Positions 6,878 through 13,730 of a stretch of 15,708 nt of DNA are shown one piece after another; the stretch's first letter is position 1; each line of letters opens with the position of its first letter. The position numbers and the translations under genes were made by a program. Below the pieces are notes generated by a model. It did not search any database. It saw only the letters and a list, made by a program, of their open reading frames with translations, and had not been told where the DNA came from. The DNA is from an uncultured Eubacteriales bacterium (lineage in GTDB: Bacteria; Bacillota; Clostridia; Christensenellales; CAG-138), in assembly GCA_900547135.1 (NCBI GenBank), contig URFJ01000032.1, positions 1 to 15,708 on the forward strand, given 5' to 3'.

Positions 6878-6905
6878 GGTCAGCGCCGCTTAAGCGGCGC
6901 TGACC
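6878..6905. repeat. 28-bp perfect palindrome before the glycosyltransferase gene
   Basis: The 14-base arm GGTCAGCGCCGCTT is followed directly by its exact reverse complement, with no loop. As RNA it would make a very stable GC-rich stem ending 14 bases before the ATG at 6920. On the minus strand TTTT follows it, but there is no minus-strand gene to terminate; on the plus strand no T-run follows. It could be a terminator variant, an RNase or attenuation structure, or a DNA-binding site. Confidence 0.7.
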
Positions 6906-6919
6906 CCAGATGACTATCT

Positions 6920-8296
6920 ATGAAAAAAGCGTTTTATACCATTTCCAGCATACTGCTTGCAATCCTAAGCGCCATTTTTATAATATGGCTTCTTGATCAG
7001 AATAAAATATCCATACCATCGGCGGTTACTGCCGCAATCTCGGTATTTGCTTTCGGTGCGTTATTGGTTTCTTTTGTATATATGCTTTTAAAGGACTGGT
7101 TTAATAGCGATGCCGAGCCACAGATAGTGGATATGGGAAGGCAAGGCCGCTTTTGGTCGCGTCACCCATGGGGAAAGATAATAATATGGATGGTTGCAAG
7201 CCGAATCCTTATATTTGTACTTGCATATATGGTGGATCTGATTGTAAAGGGATATAACGGCGGGATTTTTGAGCGGATGCAGACGCTTTGGCTTAGAAGC
7301 GATTCGCCAAGCTATTTAGGAATAGCAAAGAATTGGTATGTAACTCAAGGAGACCCGCGGTTTCATATTGTGTTTTTCCCATTCTACCCAATGGTGATGA
7401 AGGTATTTCAGCTGGTTGTAGGCGATTATTTTGCAGCGGCGATGCTTACGTCCTTTACATGCTCAATAGGAGCGGCGATTGTATTGTATGAACTCGCGGC
7501 GCTGGATATGAGCAGGCGCGACGCGCTGCGGGTAGTGCGCTACATGTTTATATTGCCAGCAGCGTTCTTCTTTACATCTCCGATGACCGAGAGCCTGTTC
7601 CTGCTTTTGACCGTAAGCTGCATGCTGCTGATTCGAAAAAAGAAATACCTTTGGGCGGGGCTTATGGGAGCGTTAGCTGCGTTTACGCGCTCAATCGGCA
7701 TTATGATGATAGTGCCCATGGGCATAGAGGCCATCCGTGATGTTATACGCATGTATAGACAGGGTTCGGGGAAAAAGCTTAAATCCATTTCGGCCCGCAT
7801 TGGCGGTTTGTTGATAGTCCCGCTTGGGCTAGGCGCATATGTGCTTATTAATTATCTGGTAACGGGGAACCCCCTGCAGTTTATGGAATATCAATGGGAT
7901 CATTGGCATCAGAGGATGGGATTGTTTTTCAATACGGTATCGTATGAAACCTCTTATTTCCTTAGGGCACTTAATGACATGGAATTGCAAACTGCATGGG
8001 GCTTATGGTTCCCGGGCCTTGTTTACATCTTTGGAACCCTGGCGATAATGATAGCGGCGGCGCGCAGGATGCGGTCATCGTACACCGGGTATTTCATCGC
8101 GTACTTTATTATGGCGGTAGGGCCGACATGGCTTTTGAGCGCACCGCGGTATTTGACCGCGGCGTTCCCCGTAGCCATAGCGCTCTCAGCGCTTACTGGC
8201 GGCAAGAGGAGATACGATATAATAGCGACTATTCTGTGCGTAATAGGGTTTATATTGTTTATGTCCGCAAATGTTCTTGGGTGGCCGGTATATTAG
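6920..8296 (+). CDS. PIG-V-like GT-C membrane glycosyltransferase
   Basis: A 458-residue multi-pass protein, probably a mannosyltransferase-type GT-C enzyme that uses a polyprenyl-phosphate sugar and acts on the outer face of the membrane. It resembles the PIG-V family: the acidic R-x-D-S-P-x-YLGIA (126-136) takes the place of the usual W-D-x-x-x-Y loop. It is followed by FFPFYP (152-157), P-A-x-F-F-F-x-x-x-x-TESLF (213-227) and AAFTRSIGI (253-261). Two extra helices (about 7-25 and 33-57) and a soluble stretch precede the core. A C-terminal PRYLTAAFP motif is also typical of these enzymes. An in-frame stop at 6911-6913 forbids an earlier start, and no Shine-Dalgarno is visible. The acceptor is unknown. 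Confidence 0.8.
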   Translation: MKKAFYTISSILLAILSAIFIIWLLDQNKISIPSAVTAAISVFAFGALLVSFVYMLLKDWFNSDAEPQIVDMGRQGRFWSRHPWGKIIIWMVASRILIFVLAYMVDLIVKGYNGGIFERMQTLWLRSDSPSYLGIAKNWYVTQGDPRFHIVFFPFYPMVMKVFQLVVGDYFAAAMLTSFTCSIGAAIVLYELAALDMSRRDALRVVRYMFILPAAFFFTSPMTESLFLLLTVSCMLLIRKKKYLWAGLMGALAAFTRSIGIMMIVPMGIEAIRDVIRMYRQGSGKKLKSISARIGGLLIVPLGLGAYVLINYLVTGNPLQFMEYQWDHWHQRMGLFFNTVSYETSYFLRALNDMELQTAWGLWFPGLVYIFGTLAIMIAAARRMRSSYTGYFIAYFIMAVGPTWLLSAPRYLTAAFPVAIALSALTGGKRRYDIIATILCVIGFILFMSANVLGWPVY

Positions 8297-8317
8297 ATGT
8301 ATTAAAGGGTGGTTTCA

Positions 8318-8848
8318 GTGAAAAATATTTTGATCGTAGTTGATATGCAAAAGGATTTTATTGATGGCGCTCTAGGTTCGTCAGAGGCGTTATCAATCGT
8401 GCCGATGGTGCTGGACAAATTAAAGGCTGCCAAGAAGAATAACGATAAAATTATTTTGACTATGGACACACATAGCAGCGATTATTTGACTACACCTGAG
8501 GGGAGCAAGCTGCCCGTTGAACATTGCATCAAGGGCACTGAAGGCCATGCCTTAAATAGAAATATTGATGCGGAGCTTACACCTGACATGATGGTGGTTG
8601 AGAAGGGTTCATTTGCATGTACGGAGCTGCCCGAATTGATCAAACCCTTTTTAGGCGGCGAAACGGCGGTTGAGCTGTGCGGGCTGTGTACGGATATATG
8701 CGTAGTATCAAATGCGCTGCTTCTAAAGGCGTATTATCCGCAAATCCAAATTATAGTTGATCCGGCGGCGTGTGCGGGTACAAGCAAGGAAGGCCATGAG
8801 GCAGCTCTGAAAACGATGAGCGCCTGCCATATTGATATTATAAATTAA
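8318..8848 (+). CDS. Nicotinamidase-like cysteine hydrolase (isochorismatase fold)
   Basis: Cytoplasmic hydrolase, most likely converting nicotinamide to nicotinate and ammonia for NAD salvage. From the GTG at 8318 the protein has 176 residues. The catalytic triad is visible as Asp9 (VVDMQKDF), Lys96 (EKGSF) and Cys128 (GLCTDICV). The metal site of nicotinamidases is present as Asp50 and His52 (DTH) plus His69 (EHC-x-KGT), which favours this over a plain isochorismatase. I chose GTG 8318 because AAAGGGTGG lies upstream and the protein then begins VKNILIVVDMQ, as in relatives; a GTG at 8309 sits inside that ribosome site. It follows the glycosyltransferase by 21 bp and may be co-transcribed without being functionally related. 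Confidence 0.85.
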   Translation: MKNILIVVDMQKDFIDGALGSSEALSIVPMVLDKLKAAKKNNDKIILTMDTHSSDYLTTPEGSKLPVEHCIKGTEGHALNRNIDAELTPDMMVVEKGSFACTELPELIKPFLGGETAVELCGLCTDICVVSNALLLKAYYPQIQIIVDPAACAGTSKEGHEAALKTMSACHIDIIN

Positions 8849-8960
8849 GCAGGACGGATTGCCTGCCGCCACGATTTAACTAATATTATATAAAAATAAG
8901 AATCGGCAAAATTCGAGGAAAATTCTAATAAATAAACTAACATATAATGGGCGGCACAGC

Positions 8961-8989
8961 TTGTAAACGCAGATGCCGTGGGATATAAT
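8961..8989 (+). promoter_or_regulatory. Sigma-A-type promoter for pckA
   Basis: TTGTAA (8961-8966), 17 bases, then a perfect TATAAT (8984-8989) predict a start near 8996 and a leader of about 53 bases to the pckA start. The spacer overlaps one arm of a CGGCA/TGCCG inverted repeat (8952-8956 and 8974-8978). Confidence 0.55.
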
Positions 8990-8994
8990 TTACA

Positions 8995-9006
8995 TATTGA
9001 TCAATA
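8995..9006. promoter_or_regulatory. 12-bp palindrome at the predicted pckA start point
   Basis: TATTGATCAATA is a perfect palindrome lying 5 bases after the -10 hexamer, over the expected transcription start, which is a classic repressor position. The binding protein is unknown, and this AT-rich sequence could arise by chance. Confidence 0.35.
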
Positions 9007-9048
9007 ATACATATTAAAACACCTGACAACAAATGAAAGGAAATGGCC

Positions 9049-10623
9049 ATGAAGGATTATATTGAATCGCTCGGCATCATATCGCCAAGGACAGTATTAC
9101 ACAATGCCTCGCCTTCCATATTGGTTGAAAAGGCGCTGGAACGGGGCGAAGGGAAATTGAATTCATCTGGAGCGCTGGTCGTTAATACTGGAAAATATAC
9201 GGGACGGTCTCCCGATGACAGATTTGTTGTCGAAGTCCCTGCCGTGCATCATGTTATAGACTGGGGCAACATTAACAGGCCTATATCAAGCGTAAAAGCC
9301 GATGCTATCTACAATCGCATGGTAAGCTATCTTCAGGGGCGCGATATATTTGTATTTGACGGGTATGCGGGCACTGATCCGGCTTATGCGCTTTCAGTAA
9401 GGGTGGTGAACGAGCTGGCCAGTCAAAACCTGTTCATTCACCAGCTGCTCGTTCGCCCCAGTTCAGAAGAATTGGAAAACTTTGAACCAGGGTTTACAAT
9501 AATAGCAGCGCCTGGCTTTAAATGCATCCCGGATATAGACGGCGTTAACTCGGAGGCCGCCATTATAGTAGACTTTGAAAAGCGCCGCGTGCTTATCGCG
9601 GGCAGCAGGTATGCGGGCGAAATAAAGAAAAGCGTCTTCTCGGTAATGAACTATCTTCTTCCCCAAAAGGGTGTATTCCCCATGCATTGTTCCGCTAATA
9701 TGGGCGAGGATGGGAGCAGTGCCCTGTTTTTTGGGCTTTCAGGCACAGGCAAGACTACGCTTTCTGCAGATCCCGCGCGCATGCTCATTGGCGACGATGA
9801 GCATGGCTGGTCAGACGAAGGGATTTTCAACTTTGAAGGTGGGTGCTACGCGAAGTGTATTAACCTCAGCAAGGAGTACGAACCTCAGATATGGAACGCT
9901 ATTAAGTTTGGCGCCCTTGTTGAAAACGTTATAATGGATGAGGAGACAAGGGAACTTGACTATGCTGATGCGAGACTTACGGAAAACACCCGCGTAGGAT
10001 ACCCCGTTACATATATACCAAACTGCGTAGCTTCAGGGATCGGCGGACATCCCAAAACCGTTGTTTTCTTGACCGCCGATGCCTTTGGAGTGCTTCCTCC
10101 CATCTCTAGGCTTGATAAAGACATGGCAATGTATCATTTTGTATCAGGCTATACGTCGAAGATAGCGGGAACAGAGCGTGGGATAATCGAACCCCAGGCA
10201 ACGTTCTCAACGTGTTTTGCCGCACCCTTCCTGCCGCTGCATCCATCGGTATATGCTGAGCTTTTGGGCAAACGTATAACTGAACATGAAACGAATGTAT
10301 ACTTAATAAACACTGGCTGGAGTGGAGGTCCATATGGGGTTGGAAAGCGGATAAGCCTTAAGTATACAAGGGCCATGGTTTCCGCAGCTTTAAGCGGGGC
10401 GCTGGAAGGCTCCCGATATGAGCTAGATCCAATATTTAATATTAACGTTCCACTGACCTGTAAAAACGTGCCCGATGAGGTGTTAAATCCCAGGCTGATG
10501 TGGAAGGACAAGGACGCATATGACCTAAAGGCAAGGATGCTTGCAGAGCGCTTTATAAAGAACTTCCAGAAATATAAAAATATGCCGCAAAACATAATAA
10601 ATGCCGGCCCGAAAATGCTTTAA
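9049..10623 (+). CDS. pckA: Phosphoenolpyruvate carboxykinase (ATP)
   Basis: Interconverts oxaloacetate + ATP and PEP + CO2 + ADP. It serves gluconeogenesis, or in anaerobes can run toward oxaloacetate to conserve ATP. From ATG 9049 it has 524 residues, normal for the ATP-dependent class. Landmarks include YTGRSPDDRFVV near 50, PMHCSAN near 211, the kinase-1a P-loop GLSGTGKTTL at 229-238 and the kinase-2/metal motif LIGDDEHGW at 246-254. Also present are the TERG-containing segment near 375 and NTGWSGGPYGVGKR near 421. I prefer the ATG at 9049 to one at 9043 because AAAGG at 9036-9040 is 8 bases from the former and only 2 from the latter. It is monocistronic: its own promoter lies upstream and a hairpin downstream, convergent with the alcohol dehydrogenase. 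Confidence 0.97.
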   Translation: MKDYIESLGIISPRTVLHNASPSILVEKALERGEGKLNSSGALVVNTGKYTGRSPDDRFVVEVPAVHHVIDWGNINRPISSVKADAIYNRMVSYLQGRDIFVFDGYAGTDPAYALSVRVVNELASQNLFIHQLLVRPSSEELENFEPGFTIIAAPGFKCIPDIDGVNSEAAIIVDFEKRRVLIAGSRYAGEIKKSVFSVMNYLLPQKGVFPMHCSANMGEDGSSALFFGLSGTGKTTLSADPARMLIGDDEHGWSDEGIFNFEGGCYAKCINLSKEYEPQIWNAIKFGALVENVIMDEETRELDYADARLTENTRVGYPVTYIPNCVASGIGGHPKTVVFLTADAFGVLPPISRLDKDMAMYHFVSGYTSKIAGTERGIIEPQATFSTCFAAPFLPLHPSVYAELLGKRITEHETNVYLINTGWSGGPYGVGKRISLKYTRAMVSAALSGALEGSRYELDPIFNINVPLTCKNVPDEVLNPRLMWKDKDAYDLKARMLAERFIKNFQKYKNMPQNIINAGPKML

Positions 10624-10644
10624 TCAACACGATATGGCTGCTAG

Positions 10645-10678
10645 TAACGATCCTATTGGCAACACAATAGGATCGTTA
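10645..10678. terminator. Hairpin between convergent pckA and alcohol dehydrogenase genes
   Basis: Arms TAACGATCCTATTG and CAATAGGATCGTTA form a perfect 14-bp stem with a 6-base loop (GCAACA). Its place between two converging stop codons suggests a bidirectional terminator, although neither strand has a T-run after the stem. Confidence 0.65.
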
Positions 10679-10717
10679 TAAGCTGAGTAAAACAACACGT
10701 GTTATTAAGTGCTTTAG

Positions 10718-11806
10718 TTAGAAAATGCTTTTGAAAAGCTGATACATTTCGCCAGCATCGGGTTCAATTCCGGTATTCCTCACAGACGCCTGCTGCAGGG
10801 TCTGCTCCGACCATAGCCTAAGCTCATCTTCGCGTGGGGTAATGGTTACAGGGTAATTTCGATTGAGATAATCAATAACATCGCCATAATTGCATCCCAA
10901 TGACGAAAGCGCGGCTTCGAGCCTGGCTGGTCTAAATTTGCCTACAACCCTCATGTAGGCCGGCATGACCATTGCGTTTGCCAATCCATGGGGTATATCG
11001 TAAAAATATGTAAGAGGATATCCCATTGCATGCATAAGCGTTGTTCCTGTCTGGGCTATTGTCGAGCCTCCGATCAGGGAGACTAGCATCAACTTTTCCC
11101 TAAAGGCGCTAACGTCGCCATCTTCAAGCGCTCCCATACATTGCCCGAACAAATTGAGGGCATACATGTTCCACGCGTCCGTTAACGGCGAGGCCTTAAT
11201 GGATATCATGCTTTCAAAGCAATGAGTAAACGCATCCATGGCGGTGTACCTGGTAGAATCGAGAGAAAGCGAATTAGTATATCTTGGATCAAGCAATGCA
11301 ACGCGTGGAAAGGTAAGTTCCCCGCCGAATGAACGCTTTGACCGAATCCTGTGCCATGTCATCACGGAATATTGGGTAACCTCGCTGCCGGTGCCAGATG
11401 TTGTGGGAATAGCCGCGATAGGCAATACTCCATTTTTATATCCGTAATTAAATACGTCTTCAGCAGGTATGTCATTCGCGGCAAATACAGCAACAGCCTT
11501 TGACGCGTCAAGCGGTGACCCACCGCCTATGCCAATGATAAAATCAGCCTTAAAGCTGCGGGCAAGGCCGCCGATGTTCCTACATTGCTCTACATCGGGA
11601 TTGTTCTGTATCCCTTCAAATATTTCATATGGGATTTCAAGTGCCCTTAAAGCAGCTGTCACGTCATCAACAGCCCCGCTCGCCCTTCCGGAGTTTTTAC
11701 CCGTTACAATATAAGCCCGTTCGCCAAGAGCCAGCGCCGAAGCGTTTTTATTAACCGAATTTTCCCCAAAAAACACTTTTGTTTTAAGATGGTAATTGAA
11801 ATTCAT
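10718..11806 (-). CDS. Iron-containing alcohol dehydrogenase
   Basis: NAD(P)-dependent alcohol dehydrogenase of the iron-activated (type III) family; the substrate cannot be told from sequence. The 362 residues contain the nucleotide-binding GIGGGSPLDASK (92-103), IPTTSGTGSEVT (133-144) and the metal ligands Asp191 and His195 (DAFTHCFES), His259 (LMHAMGYPL) and His273 (IPHGLAN). The family is distantly related to 3-dehydroquinate synthase, which matters because the gene sits directly behind aroQ. However, the ligand pattern here is that of the alcohol dehydrogenases. Its ribosome site AAGGAA lies in the last codons of aroQ and only 5 bases separate the genes, so the two are co-transcribed and probably coupled. 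A role tied to aromatic metabolism is conjecture. Confidence 0.9.
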   Translation of the reverse strand: MNFNYHLKTKVFFGENSVNKNASALALGERAYIVTGKNSGRASGAVDDVTAALRALEIPYEIFEGIQNNPDVEQCRNIGGLARSFKADFIIGIGGGSPLDASKAVAVFAANDIPAEDVFNYGYKNGVLPIAAIPTTSGTGSEVTQYSVMTWHRIRSKRSFGGELTFPRVALLDPRYTNSLSLDSTRYTAMDAFTHCFESMISIKASPLTDAWNMYALNLFGQCMGALEDGDVSAFREKLMLVSLIGGSTIAQTGTTLMHAMGYPLTYFYDIPHGLANAMVMPAYMRVVGKFRPARLEAALSSLGCNYGDVIDYLNRNYPVTITPREDELRLWSEQTLQQASVRNTGIEPDAGEMYQLFKSIF

Positions 11807-11811
11807 AGTGC

Positions 11812-12252
11812 TTATTCCTTATAATTTAGTATGGAGGCGAAATACTCAAGGGCTAGCAGATAGCCCCTGTATCCCAAGCCTACTATACTGCCTTTGCATA
11901 CGGGAGTCAATACAGATGTTGAGCGGAACGGCTCACGGGCGCTGACATTGCTCATATGTACCTCAATGGTTGGCAAATTGCTCGCCGCTATTGCGTCGCG
12001 CAGAGCATAGGAATAATGCGAAAGCGCTCCTGGGTTTATGATAACTCCATCACACCCATTCATCGCATTGTGAAGGGCGTCGATGAGAGCACCCTCGCAA
12101 TTGCTCTGGATACAGGTAACGTCTATGCCAAAATCGCCTGCTCGAGTTGTCAGAAGTTTTTCTATCTCGACGAGTGTGGTTGAGCCATAGATGTTTTGCT
12201 CTCTTACGCCTGTAAGATTAAGATTTGGACCGTTTAACAAAAGTATATGCAT
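11812..12252 (-). CDS. aroQ: 3-dehydroquinate dehydratase, type II
   Basis: Dehydrates 3-dehydroquinate to 3-dehydroshikimate, step three of the shikimate pathway; the type II enzyme is a cytoplasmic dodecamer. Its 146 residues match the family throughout: NGPNLNLTGVRE at 7-18 with the conserved Arg17 and catalytic Tyr22, then QSNCEGALIDAL at 49-60. These are followed by NPGALSHYSYALRDA at 73-87 with the conserved His79, IEVHMSN at 96-102, and REPFR at 106-110 ahead of GLGYRGY. AAGGAGG precedes the ATG at good distance. It is the first gene of a two-gene operon with the iron alcohol dehydrogenase and is divergent from aroE, the next enzyme of the pathway. Confidence 0.96.
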   Translation of the reverse strand: MHILLLNGPNLNLTGVREQNIYGSTTLVEIEKLLTTRAGDFGIDVTCIQSNCEGALIDALHNAMNGCDGVIINPGALSHYSYALRDAIAASNLPTIEVHMSNVSAREPFRSTSVLTPVCKGSIVGLGYRGYLLALEYFASILNYKE

Positions 12253-12284
12253 GGTATCCTCCTTATTGGGCGTCGAATACGATA

Positions 12285-12314
12285 TTGCTTTGCCGCCTTT
12301 AAGCGAATTATAAC
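12285..12314 (+). promoter_or_regulatory. aroE promoter, overlapping the aroQ -10
   Basis: On the plus strand TTGCTT (12285-12290), 18 bases and TATAAC (12309-12314) point toward aroE. Confidence 0.45.
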
Positions 12315-12315
12315 A
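12307..12315 (-). promoter_or_regulatory. aroQ extended -10, overlapping the aroE -10
   Basis: On the minus strand TGTTATAAT is a perfect extended -10 pointing toward aroQ, with its hexamer at 12312-12307. It shares six bases with the plus-strand TATAAC, so polymerase could probably occupy only one of the two promoters at a time. The -35 region is weak (TTTCAT). Confidence 0.45.
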
Positions 12316-12344
12316 TAGCTTTTTAAGTCATGAAAGGAAGTAAG

Positions 12345-13181
12345 ATGAAGAAACAGTATGCAATTATTGGTGATCCTGTAAGTCATAGCCTATCCCCAGA
12401 GATCTATAATACCATGTTCGATTACTATGGCATCAATGCCGGATTTATTACAATACGTGTCAAAAGTAGCGAGCTTAGGCATATAAGGGATATCATAAAA
12501 ACGAATAGGTTAAGCGGGTTTACATGTACAATGCCTCATAAGCGGGAGATAATCAGATACCTTGATTGGATATCGGTGAACGCATCTGAGATTGGCAGCG
12601 TCAACGTAGTAATAAATAAAGATAACGCCTTGATAGGCTATAACACGGACGGAGACGGCATGCTAAGGGCGATAGAGTCCACCGGCTATCGCGTTAAGGG
12701 CATACGGGCGGTTATACTGGGAGCAGGGGGGGCCGCAAGGGCAGCTGCACGCTCGCTGGCGGCAGCTGTTGATAGCGTGTCCGTTGTAGCACGGAGGAAT
12801 GGGCAATCAGATCGGTTGTCAAAGCTGATCAAAAGCTGGGGATGCGGGTCCGAACCCTATGGTTGGGGGGATATGTCCAGTGCATGCAAAGATGCCGGAT
12901 TACTTATCAATGCTACACCCATCGGAATGGAGGGACAGCCTGATTTTGACGATGAAGCAGCCCTGGGCATGCTGAACAAGGATGCATTTGTGCTGGATAT
13001 GGTATATAAACCACGTGAGACTGTGCTGGCTCATTTAGCGAGGGAAGTTGGCTTGCGTTATGAAAATGGTCAGGGCATGCTGCTGGAACAGGCTTACGGG
13101 GCGTTTAGAATATGGACAGGGATAAACGCGTGCGGCGAATGCAGAGAAACGGTAAAATGCGTGCTTGAAACAATACATTGA
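12345..13181 (+). CDS. aroE: Shikimate dehydrogenase
   Basis: Reduces 3-dehydroshikimate to shikimate, normally with NADPH, in step four of the shikimate pathway. From ATG 12345 it has 278 residues. The substrate domain shows GDPVSHSLSP at 9-18, the catalytic Lys66 in TMPHK and Asp102 in GYNTDGDG. The nucleotide domain shows GAGGAAR at 126-132, NATPIGM at 189-195 and VYKPRETVL at 220-228, and the chain closes with GQGMLLEQA at 242-250. The start is set by AAAGGAAG a few bases upstream; an in-frame ATG at 12330 lies ahead of that ribosome site and would add five residues. It is transcribed alone, divergent from aroQ, and the region up to 13314 contains no further gene. Confidence 0.96.
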   Translation: MKKQYAIIGDPVSHSLSPEIYNTMFDYYGINAGFITIRVKSSELRHIRDIIKTNRLSGFTCTMPHKREIIRYLDWISVNASEIGSVNVVINKDNALIGYNTDGDGMLRAIESTGYRVKGIRAVILGAGGAARAAARSLAAAVDSVSVVARRNGQSDRLSKLIKSWGCGSEPYGWGDMSSACKDAGLLINATPIGMEGQPDFDDEAALGMLNKDAFVLDMVYKPRETVLAHLAREVGLRYENGQGMLLEQAYGAFRIWTGINACGECRETVKCVLETIH

Positions 13182-13314
13182 TTAAGCTTCTATCCGTTTT
13201 TATTGGTGTTAACGTTTTATACATACTTATAACGGCTACGTTTTCGCAATAGTTATAGGATTCAAGCTTTGTGTGTAATGATGTTTGTATATTGGATGAG
13301 GTTATAAGGCCAAA
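13182..13314. other. Intergenic region between aroE and the RHH gene
   Basis: This 133-bp AT-rich stretch separates two converging genes. I see no gene, no strong hairpin and no T-run terminator, only two distant AAGCTT copies. Confidence 0.4.
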
Positions 13315-13503
13315 TCAGTTCAAGTGCAACTCCTCAATCGAATATTCGATCATCCGGCTGATTATTTCATTTCTTGAGGTATTTGCACATCTGGAGATCT
13401 CGTTTATTTTTGTTATAAGACATACGGGCATCCTTAGTGATACTATCTTTGTAGGTTTGCTGCAGGATCGTGGAATACGTTTTATCGTGAGCTTGTATGA
13501 CAT
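13315..13503 (-). CDS. Ribbon-helix-helix (CopG/Arc-type) transcriptional regulator
   Basis: A 62-residue DNA-binding protein. Residues 19-58 fit the ribbon-helix-helix pattern: a short strand KIVSLRMP (19-26) that would insert into the major groove as a dimer, helix 1 (about 27-39, ITKINEIS), the turn NTSRNE and helix 2 (IISRMIEYSIEEL). The first 18 residues form a basic tail. I start at ATG 13503-13501 because GAGGTGA lies 7 bases ahead; a TTG at 13509 is less likely. It has a near-perfect promoter whose -35 lies in a 21-bp inverted repeat, which suggests autoregulation. It faces away from the cobT operon, which it may also control. It is not part of a visible toxin-antitoxin pair, since no toxin gene is adjacent. 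Confidence 0.8.
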   Translation of the reverse strand: MSYKLTIKRIPRSCSKPTKIVSLRMPVCLITKINEISRCANTSRNEIISRMIEYSIEELHLN

Positions 13504-13537
13504 AATCAATTCACCTCAAAATAAGAATTGTGATTGC

Positions 13538-13566
13538 ATTATATCATAGACTTTATTATTTATCAA
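13538..13566 (-). promoter_or_regulatory. Promoter of the RHH gene
   Basis: On the minus strand TTGATA (13566-13561), 17 bases and TATAAT (13543-13538) with a TG one base ahead form a strong extended promoter. The -35 hexamer is part of the inverted repeat at 13559-13579. Confidence 0.65.
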
Positions 13567-13579
13567 TGTAATTGATAAA
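13559..13579. promoter_or_regulatory. Inverted repeat, likely operator for the RHH gene
   Basis: The arms TTTATCAAT and ATTGATAAA are perfect complements separated by GTA (9-3-9). The repeat covers the -35 of the RHH promoter. Its right arm also supplies a TTGATA (13572-13577) that is 17 bases from TATATT (13595-13600) on the plus strand, so binding here could affect both directions. Confidence 0.5.
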
Positions 13580-13598
13580 ATAGTTATGTTACCATATA

Positions 13599-13627
13599 TT
13601 GACAAAAATTTTAATTTATTCTATTAT
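13599..13627 (+). promoter_or_regulatory. Promoter of the cobT operon
   Basis: A perfect TTGACA (13599-13604), a 17-base spacer and TATTAT (13622-13627) predict a start near 13634 and a leader of about 97 bases. A second pair, TTGATA/TATATT (13572-13600), lies just upstream. No cobalamin riboswitch is recognisable in the leader. Confidence 0.6.
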
Positions 13628-13657
13628 ATAAAAAATGAAACTTTATATTAATTAAGG

Positions 13658-13670
13658 TTATCATTGATAA
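13658..13670. promoter_or_regulatory. Inverted repeat in the cobT leader
   Basis: TTATCA-T-TGATAA is a perfect inverted repeat about 25 bases after the predicted start point. It shares the half-site TTATCA/TGATAA with the repeat at 13559-13579, though with a different spacing (1 instead of 7 bases between half-sites). Confidence 0.4.
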
Positions 13671-13730
13671 GTGCGTGTAAATGCAATAAAATGGTTTCAG
13701 GTAAAATCGCTTAATAAATTGGAGGATGGC

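Noticed and set aside
10718..11806. 3-dehydroquinate synthase (aroB) because of the aroQ neighbour
   Set aside because: GGGSPLDASK, DAFTHCFES and IPHGLAN are iron-alcohol-dehydrogenase motifs, not those of dehydroquinate synthase.
13315..13503. Antitoxin of a toxin-antitoxin pair
   Set aside because: No toxin-like gene lies next to it on the same strand; the neighbours are aroE and cobT.
13271..13549. 92-residue plus-strand open frame opposite the RHH gene
   Set aside because: The minus-strand frame fits a ribbon-helix-helix fold and has GAGGTGA and a strong promoter; the plus-strand frame has none of these.
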